Assembly (NCBI GenBank): GCA_012931725.1
Contig: CM022944.1
Coordinates: 18,327,523-18,391,522 of the forward strand
From: Litsea cubeba
Taxonomy: Eukaryota; Streptophyta; Magnoliopsida; Laurales; Lauraceae
Direction: 5' to 3'
Length of the DNA stretch: 64,000 nt
A program made the position numbers and the translations under genes. Shown piece after piece: positions 58,301-64,000 of this stretch; position 1 is the first letter of the stretch, and every line of letters begins with the position of its first letter. The notes under the pieces are model-generated. The model was not told the origin of the DNA. It saw nothing but the letters and a program-made list of their open reading frames with translations, and ran no database searches.

Positions 58301-61300
58301 CATTTTATTAGGGATGAATTAAAACGGGATGTCATCAGTCTACCTCATGTCCCTACAGAATTTCAGTTTGCCGATATCTTCACAAAGGGACTTCCTCGGC
58401 CTCGACATCAATTTCTTGTTTCCAAATTGCTGCTTTATGACTCCCCAGCATCAATTTGAGGGGGGGTGACAATCCAAGCCCAATCAAGCCCAGGCCCATT
58501 CTGGGTCCAAACTGTATATATTACTTAGTCAAAGCTTCTTAGTTGGAAAAACAGATTTTTAGGATCTGATTAGATACTTACATGTAATCAGGGATTTCAT
58601 CCCCTTTATAATGAGAAGAACAGTCGACCAAGGAGGTCACTGGATTAAGCCATCTTTGCAGAATTATTTCTATCTTCTTAAAATGATATGTCAGACATTG
58701 ATATTGATTGTTTGATACTAGCCCTGAAAGCCCAAAATATCAGGATGGCTATTCATGTTGCGACAGCCACTGCCTGATTTTTATAATTTAATCATAAAAC
58801 ATGCAACATTGGGAAATATATATCCAGATGCCTACAACTGTGTCTGGAATCTATGAGATTTTCTGTGACTCATGAATGATACGTGCATCTCTTTCTTTAA
58901 CAGAAGTATACAATAAAAAATAGAAATTTTATGAGCCTCAACCTCAGGATGTGCATTGAGTCCTTGAATTTTGACTTTGTATGACTGAGGCTCGTGATTT
59001 CATGATTCAGCAGACCATGGAACTGAGGGTCCCTGTCTTGATAAACCTTACCCATAAATCTTTTTGATGGGCTACTCCTAACTGTTCAGTAACAGCCTCC
59101 AAAGAGATGGTTTTGAAAGAATTGCAGCAATTAGCAGCATTCAACAATTCCTAGCCACCGAGTGGAGCTTCCAATATCCTATCTTTGGGCTTGCTCTATC
59201 TACAGTGGGTCTCAGCAGATCAATGGTCTGGATAACCAGGCCATCACACCATATGTGCGAGCACAAATACTTAGGATAAAAAAGAATAGACATGTCACTG
59301 AGTTGAGTTTCTCATAATTCCTTTACTAAAATGGAAAGTCATCAGCTGTGATTTTCTGAGTCCATTGCCCACTTGTTCAAAGGGTGTTGTCGCTAGAATT
59401 TCCTATAATCTTTTGAATCTGTTTGAATTTTTTTTTTAAAGAATGCATAGTCTTGCGCTTTTGTTTCAAGAATCTTCTAGTTTCCTTCTGTTATTCAGAT
59501 GACTTCTTGAGTTCATTTGAAGTATTGGAACATTCAAAAATCAACCCTACTGCATTCATAACCTTATAAGAGTTTAGACTTTAGAGTGAGGAAAGGGAAA
59601 GGAAAACAAAAAGGAAAAGAGAAAAAAGACAGATGAACACAGTGAGTTGTATTTTTATTAAGTGGCCTGATTTGATTTGGTGTTTAATTGTTTCTTGCTA
59701 TGGGCAGTGACGCGAAAAATTTGCGGACTGAAACTCTGAAGCAACAGTATTATCTGGTAAAATCTTGAATTGACTTCTCCTTTTGTGATTACTGCTTTTC
59801 TTGAATTTCAATTTATAAAAAAAAAATTAATATTTTTTTTCGGGACATTCACAGGTTAAAAGCAGGACTTCAAACGATAACACTTATCAATATGGTTCTC
59901 ATGTAATGCAATATGGAGATGTAAAGCTTAATGAGGACAACGTCTTCTTGTATATTGGTTCCAATCCTGCAAATGATAATTCTACTTTTATTGACGACAA
60001 CACATTGCCAACATTTTCAAAGGCTGTGAACCAACGAGATGCTGATCTTGTTTATTTCTGGAACAAGGTTTCATTCATCTTTATTTGTAACTTAGTTTTT
60101 TTAACTTATACTGTATCATTCTACAAAAAAATAAATAAAATAAAGAACAAAAATACCGTAGCCTATTTTCTTAGAACTTAATGCCATTAAGCAAAAGTTT
60201 ACTTTCTCTCTTTTGCTTTCTTTCCTATATTATGGTCCCATTCTTTCTTTTATTGTAATCCTTCATTTCGTCTAGCATTGGGTTCTCTTCTCTAAAACCT
60301 CACGTTCTCCAAATTCAGTTTCGAAAATCTCCTGAAGGCTCTTCGAAGAAACTTGATGCTCAAAAGCAGTTGCTTGATGTAATGTCTCATCGACTGCACG
60401 TAGACAACAGTATGGAACTCGTTGGAAAGCTTCTGTTTGGATCTCAAAGAAGTTTGGAGGTGCTAAAGACTGTTCGGCCTGCAGGGCAGCCTTTAGTAGA
60501 TAACTGGAACTGCCTTAAGGGGATGGTAAGGGCCTTTTGTTTGTGCACGTCTAAACATTGGAAGTCCGATTTGTTTTTTCTATTTTTAATTTAAAAAATA
60601 GACAAACATTGTAGTTTTAGTGCATGCAGTTTTTAGTGATGGAATTAAATAGTAGAATATTTAAAATGAGCTAAAATGCCTTTATTCTTGGCGCCGTAAA
60701 CTCGTAATGTGTGGACTCTTGATGATGTACATAAATGCAGCTGAAGTTCCATGTAACATTTGTACCCATTTGACTAACATTTGGGGATTGTTATGTTGTA
60801 TTACCTGAGTCTCTTACTAGTGCTCCTGAGCACCGTTGTAAGTTTGTAAGAGAAATCCATTAACTAATGCAAGCCATTGCATTGTGTTACTGAAAAGTGA
60901 CAGCCACCCCTACATGAAAGCATGAGCTAATTTCTTTTCATTTAGTTATTGTAAGTTTGGTTGTGTCTGTAGTCTTCTAACCCCGCAGTTTTTCTTTTAA
61001 AATTCACTCTCAAGTCTTACAGCGCATGCATTTGTGCAACTTTCAGAAGTATCTATAAATACTTAACTATTTTGAAGTGGGATAGTCTAACCTTTCTTTG
61101 TCACGTGAAAATCTCAGGGTTAATCTCTAGTATGAATCTTTTGAGCTTTGATATATGGTGTGTTATCATGCAGGTACGAACTTTTGAAATGAACTGTGGA
61201 TCTATATCTCAGTATGGAATGAAACACATGCGGTCTATTGCAAATATCTGCAATGCAGGCATCAAACAGGAAGTGATGGCTGAGGTCTCTGCACAAGCAT

Positions 61301-61407
61301 GCGTTAGAATTCCTTCGGGTCCTTACAATTCTCTTCATAGGGTTACAGTGCTTGAGACCCCTACCCATATAATCTTGGTTTGTTGTTTTCATGCTGCTTC
61401 AGTATAG
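46381..61407 (+). CDS. VPE: Vacuolar processing enzyme (legumain, peptidase family C13)
   Basis: Nine exons: 46381-46575, 51828-51992, 52080-52236, 52631-52716, 52821-53020, 59708-59756, 59855-60067, 60319-60525 and 61174-61407. Every junction is GT-AG and in phase, giving 501 residues. The N-terminus MVRYFAGLLLVFLLPFSSAG is a signal peptide, so the protein enters the secretory path to the vacuole. The domain follows with WAVLIAGSSGYWNYRHQADV, the catalytic His in FYSDHGGPG (residue about 166, codon 52215-52217) and the catalytic Cys in YLEACESGS (about 208, codon 52839-52841). The enzyme cleaves after Asn/Asp and matures storage and defence proteins; family members also drive caspase-1-like cell death. 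After RIPSGPYNSLHR the frame runs 22 residues to TAG at 61405. Family members normally end GFSA, and one extra base would give GYSA and stop at 61355. Introns 1 and 5 hold retrotransposons. Confidence 0.95.
48437..48441. repeat. Left 5-bp target-site duplication of the gag-only retrotransposon
   Basis: ATTTT here and at 51698-51702 directly adjoin the outer LTR ends. Confidence 0.85.
48442..48827 (-). repeat. 3' LTR of the gag-only element
   Basis: 386 bp, starting TGATGCAGGCC and ending GCTGCTTCA on the minus strand. The minus strand just before it is purine-rich. It lacks one G in a TATCGGCTTGG context relative to the other copies. Confidence 0.95.
48825..49967 (-). CDS. Gag-like protein of the non-autonomous LTR element
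   Basis: 380-codon frame with a retrotransposon gag domain in the first half: VFLNWIQVLEEYFTWRQL, KRKFLGDAQAWWKEV, LLLEDKYVHGRDPFSPP and SVEQYANEFERLHYL. An acidic linker follows (about residues 195-265). No CCHC zinc knuckle and no protease motif are present. The frame runs to the edge of the 3' LTR and ends in the polypurine region. Product: a capsid-type protein that may package the element's RNA if expressed. The long intact frame in a small element suggests recent origin. Confidence 0.85.
   Translation of the reverse strand: MVYREAPEVPFFYGNRDPYVFLNWIQVLEEYFTWRQLRGHSCKDYAKRKFLGDAQAWWKEVECQLYQYPPTWNEMKLLLEDKYVHGRDPFSPPVEANLKPIGHFAQYLSLTQGTLSVEQYANEFERLHYLCDLGKTLDFIQFLKGLHPSILKNMKKECKDMHEAFWEAIRVEHSIKRYRLRKAKMQEEKSPYTTEVHMVEPVLEIIKTEVEEQNQDTNDFSTNSDEEVQTPKEEYADFEELNVISQEPDQLVDFLVCSIPKEPIKASKAQDIVSKVEKEEQIIEVPHIDFIFGNRLLISEVCEHMVRIQKSKNLFVRARVHARSNHQKRQYLRLPWSTCLSEAYTPYEDPQYNRKFVRLIFDPGGHLLNSRTSSLQEGGS
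50908..50921 (-). other. Primer-binding site of the gag-only element
   Basis: On the minus strand TGGTATCAAAAC follows the inner 5' LTR after a 2-base spacer (AT). It matches the start of the initiator Met-tRNA type site (TGGTATCAGAGC) and then diverges. Confidence 0.7.
50924..51309 (-). repeat. Inner 5' LTR of the gag-only element
   Basis: 386 bp, the same ends as the other copies. It is separated from the outer LTR by the two bases AT and differs from the others by one A missing in an A run. Confidence 0.95.
51312..51697 (-). repeat. Outer 5' LTR of the gag-only element
   Basis: 386 bp. It carries a few private changes (GGGAGGGTAGCC, CTTATTGATAGG) and one A missing in the CCCAATGGG context. 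It adjoins the right ATTTT duplication at 51698-51702. Confidence 0.95.
52318..52344. repeat. 27-base poly(G) run
   Basis: 27 consecutive G in VPE intron 3, the second such run in the window (compare 17902-17929). Confidence 0.9.
53133..53137. repeat. Left 5-bp target-site duplication of the Copia element
   Basis: TGTCA here and at 58689-58693 directly flank the two LTRs. Confidence 0.92.
53138..53360 (+). repeat. 5' LTR of the Copia element
   Basis: 223 bp; ends TG...TA rather than TG...CA. It contains a TATA-like CTTTATAATGAGAAG block near 53276. Confidence 0.95.
53361..53373 (+). other. Primer-binding site of the Copia element
   Basis: TGGTATCAGAGCC directly follows the 5' LTR and matches the 3' end of initiator Met-tRNA, the usual plant Copia primer. 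Confidence 0.92.
54356..58459 (+). pseudogene. Copia gag-pol polyprotein, broken by frameshifts
   Basis: Domains in order: gag from the ATG at 54356 (YTSWAFQFQIYLEGKELWSYI, then another frame from about 54590 with QFTQGTQSIQEYYNGFRRLW); a CCHC knuckle (CHNCRKYGHYANQC) near 55050; aspartic protease WYLDSGASNHM near 55400; integrase (SRFTWIYLLHSKSDV, DSGGEYVSKDF, YTPQQNGVAERK) at about 56000-56310; reverse transcriptase (ETFAPVAKMTSVRLLLAIAA, MDVKNAFLHGDLHEEVYM, YVDD at 57502-57513); and RNase H (AYADADWAGC, SSTEAEYRA) to the stop at 58459. Frame changes occur near 54590, 55040-55140, 55780, 55960, 56200, 56290, 56500, 57060 and 57740. This copy cannot make a full polyprotein as written. Confidence 0.93.
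58456..58466 (+). other. Polypurine tract of the Copia element
   Basis: TTGAGGGGGG directly precedes the 3' LTR; it would prime plus-strand DNA synthesis. Confidence 0.85.
58467..58688 (+). repeat. 3' LTR of the Copia element
   Basis: 222 bp, identical to the 5' LTR except for one A fewer in the run after TTAGTTGG. Confidence 0.95.
58694..59707. other. VPE intron 5, right part
   Basis: Ordinary AT-rich intron sequence up to the acceptor GGGCAG at 59702-59707. No element or gene was recognised. Confidence 0.5.
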
Positions 61408-62900
61408 GAATGTCAAGTTGTTTGCTTGTTTCATGGTTATTCCAGCTTAACAGGAAACCAAACTGGTATATGTATAATTTATACGATCATGTTCATATGT
61501 AAATAATATTGCATGGTGAAGAATGTGCTGAACTGCTGATTATAATCATGCTTTGGTAAGTTGTTATTTATTTATATTTAGAATTTAAGGAACCAGGAGA
61601 AATGGATAAGAACAATAAGGGCCTTAAATGTAGTGATAAAAGACTGATAGTTTTGCGGAGTTAAGTAGAACATGGCTGGCCCAGATGGATGGATAAGGCT
61701 TTGATTTATGATAATGATGATACTCGTATAGTAGTAGCACATTGATTTATAATTGTTGCAAATGCTCTTAAGTCTATTTGGAAGTCAACAAATAGGGATC
61801 ATTTGACTTAAAACTGATCTAAACATATGTGCTTTAGACAGTTGGAAAAAGACTATTTTCCTTTCCAATTGAATGACATTAAGACCATTTTTTGTCCTTT
61901 TCAAAATGTAACAATAGGGAAGAGAATCCATACAGATAAATGTCCTCAGGTTTGCCCATATACTTCACCATATGACAAGGTTACTTTTCCAATTGATTCA
62001 GACGTACTTTTATTGTTATCAGACTCTGCATTTCTAAAACAATCTAATTGAAATAGATATATTTCAAACAAATCTAATCAAATCAGCTCTACTTCATAAG
62101 CAGATGAGGGTTTCCATACCGGCTATGGGTGCATGGCTGCTTGATTTTGCGTTTCAGTTTTTTATGCATTAAGACCCATCTGGGTTGTTCCACATCATTG
62201 ACAGCTTTTTCTGACATGTGGATTGAATTCAACCTGTTTTCTGTCTTGGAAGTCCTAGTCTTGAAGGAAAATTGATTGGTGTTAAACACCAATAGCTGAA
62301 TCTGGCGATTGGTTATTCTTACCCTGACTGCTACAAGCTATGATTTATTTAATGAATTCTGTAATGCATTTTTAAGGTATAAGATGCATTTAGGGAGAGT
62401 AATCCAATTCCAACCGCCTAAATCATACATGGGTACAGCAGCGGGGCCTTGCAATTTGGCAATCCATCAAATAAATACAGGGCCAATTCCCAAAACTGGT
62501 CTGTTTAGATGTGGCAAGAAGGTGAAGAAAACAAAGTGAATAAAATTGTCCACAGTTCAGATTTAAACAGTTTTCTACACTTTAGTTTTCTTTCTCCACC
62601 TATTTTCTCCCCATCCAAAGGGGCCCTCAAAGCGTCAGTTTGGCTGAGTAGAAAAGGTGTTCTACTCTTTGTATCCTACACCTGTTTTCTTCGGGTCATT
62701 TTGATAAGGTGGAGAAATTGAGGTAGATAGATAAAAGTAGGGAGGAGATATTTTCTCTTGTTTAATACATTTTCCCCGGATTAGATCTTGGGAGGAGAGT
62801 AATCTCTACATGGGTGTATTTAGAGGCGCTAGGGCCTAGGGGTGAATGGATTGGATTGGGTTGGGTGGAGCACTATAAAGGTGATATAGTATATATAGGA

Positions 62901-62928
62901 CTAGTGATTGCCTGTACATGAAGGCACA
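62901..62928 (-). mobile_element. Helitron-like 3' terminus (degenerate hairpin and CTAG)
   Basis: On the minus strand GTGCCTTCATGTACAGGC is followed by AATCACTAG then T. It resembles the 63756-63783 motif but with a weakened stem. Confidence 0.3.
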
Positions 62929-63061
62929 GCACACCACGTTCTGAGCACAACTAAATCTAATTACTCTTATTTTGACCACCTAACAACTAACCTAAATTTT
63001 GGCACTCTAGGTAATTCGGTCCACCATATTTAACGATCTCCTGATTAGGTCCCGAGTCAAA

Positions 63062-63334
63062 GATCACATATTATTCTTGGACCTCTGATTGTCCTAGGAA
63101 TTGGCTCATTGCAATCTATTCGTCGAGGGCTTTCCGTCCATATATAGAATTTCGTGATCCAACGGGCGAATCAAAAATCATAATAGTAGGTCCCGCACCT
63201 CTGGGGTGCCCACCTGAAAAATCACCTATCACTTCTAGACTCCTGATCGCCCCGAAAGTTGGCTCACCGCGATCTACTCATCGAGGGTTTTCCATCCATA
63301 AATAAAACTTTGAAATCCGACGGGTGGATCAAAA
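63062..63334. repeat. Diverged tandem duplication, two units of about 115 bp, 158 bp apart
   Basis: Segments at about 63062-63175 and 63220-63334 share, in order, GATTG/CATCGCC-like blocks, TTGGCTCA, ATCTA(T)TC, TCGAGGG, TTTTCC(G/A)TCCATA and GGATCAAAA-type ends. Identity is roughly three quarters by eye. Confidence 0.7.
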
Positions 63335-63755
63335 TTTGCGAAACCTGGGTCTTAGTGATTATTGCCTAAACCGGACCCAATGCAGCCCACCTTTTGGGCC
63401 CCAAACCTCTGATCCAGACCCTGATTGAGCCATTAACTAAACCCGTCAAACCTGACCCAATCCAACCCATCAATCTCTAACCCAAATCAATCCGAACCCA
63501 AATCCAATTCAAGCCCATCCAACCTGAACATAACCCAGACTTGGCCCAGACTCCTTGACCCGTCACCCGGATAAGGGAGAAAGAGTCCAGGGATCTGGGG
63601 AAGTAGTGTTCCAGATCTCTGGACTCTCAAACCCCCTTAAACCCCTCAACTTCTTTCCTCTTAATCAAGGGTCCAAAATATCCCTACGATTTATGTACAT
63701 AAATCTAAGGGTCTAAAATAGGAAATTTAAAAACTGAGCTCCCTTATTATATAGA

Positions 63756-63783
63756 CTAGTCATTGCCTGTGCCTAAAGGCACT
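63756..63783 (-). mobile_element. Helitron-like 3' terminus (hairpin followed by CTAG)
   Basis: On the minus strand AGTGCCTTTAGGCAC forms a 5-bp-stem hairpin, followed about ten bases later by CTAG and then T. This is the layout of Helitron 3' ends (hairpin, CTRR, host T). A third, CTAG-less relative lies near 63837-63865. No 5' TC terminus or Rep/helicase was found. Confidence 0.35.
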
Positions 63784-64000
63784 AAAATTGATTGCCCGTG
63801 ATTGCCATTAATTGGTTATCACTAATTTTACAAACAATAGTGATTGCCCGTGCCTAAATGCACTAAATTAAGAGCAAGCAAAAATGTGATAAATGGTCCA
63901 AAACCATCTTGATGTTTTGTTATTGTGATTTGGACTGGGGCCAATACTAATGGACCATAAGGATTTTATTACCCCTTTAGTTTCAAATAATTAAAAATTA

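Larger units (their letters stand above)
53138..58688 (+). mobile_element. Ty1/Copia LTR retrotransposon, 5.55 kb, in VPE intron 5
   Basis: LTRs of 223 and 222 bp begin TGACAATCC and end ATGATA, with TGTCA duplicated outside. A perfect initiator Met-tRNA primer site follows the 5' LTR and a purine tract precedes the 3' LTR. Domain order gag, protease, integrase, reverse transcriptase, RNase H defines Copia. The LTRs differ by a single base in an A run, so the insertion is very recent. It lies in the same orientation as the host gene. The coding part is broken in several places. Confidence 0.96.
61408..64000. other. 3' flank of the VPE gene and repeat-rich intergenic DNA
   Basis: The first few hundred bases are probably 3' UTR and flank. 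From about 62830 the sequence becomes repeat-like, with a diverged tandem duplication (63062-63334) and hairpin-CTAG motifs. Short open frames show no known family. Confidence 0.5.

Overview
The window is nuclear DNA of a flowering plant. GT-AG introns, plant gene families (vacuolar processing enzyme, jacalin-related lectin, PHAX-type RNA adaptor, PQQL-type M16 protease) and nested plant transposons all point there. Long, transposon-packed introns and many short repeats rich in GGGCCCAC-type words resemble magnoliid genomes, but that placement is only a weak inference. No bacterial, organellar, CRISPR or true tRNA features were seen.

Layout, left to right. (1) 1-28384, plus strand: a zinc metallopeptidase of family M16 (PQQL-like). 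Its first exon or exons lie left of the window and 20 exons are visible. Intron 2 of the visible gene is 10.6 kb and holds a dead RTE-type LINE (with a solo LTR nested in it), a MITE-like repeat, and an L1-type LINE tail split by a 4.3-kb hAT transposon. A later 4.3-kb intron holds a second L1 tail (split by a 626-bp non-autonomous hAT element) and a second RTE-type LINE. (2) 31663-37191, minus: a four-exon PHAX RNA-binding-domain protein. (3) 39678-42138, minus: a jacalin-related lectin whose first coding exon is only the ATG. (4) 43979-44300, plus: remnants of two exons of a hippocampus-abundant-transcript-like MFS transporter. (5) 46381-61407, plus: a nine-exon vacuolar processing enzyme (legumain, caspase-1-like plant protease). 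Intron 1 carries an antisense, gag-only, terminal-repeat retrotransposon with an extra tandem LTR. Intron 5 carries a young 5.55-kb Copia element. (6) 61408-64000: intergenic repeats, including possible Helitron 3' termini.

The host genes do not look functionally linked; this is an ordinary plant gene neighbourhood. The interest lies in the insertions, many of which can be dated relative to each other from target-site duplications readable directly in the sequence: CTAGTTCG for the big hAT, CTTAGAAC for the small hAT, 14 bp and 11 bp for the two LINEs, GTTTT for the solo LTR, ATTTT for the gag-only element and TGTCA for Copia. The main points to re-examine are a likely one-base frame change at the C-terminus of the vacuolar processing enzyme, a lipase-like fragment plus a minisatellite carried by the hAT element, the LTR-LTR-gag-LTR structure, and an M16 intron whose donor and acceptor sites have both been duplicated.
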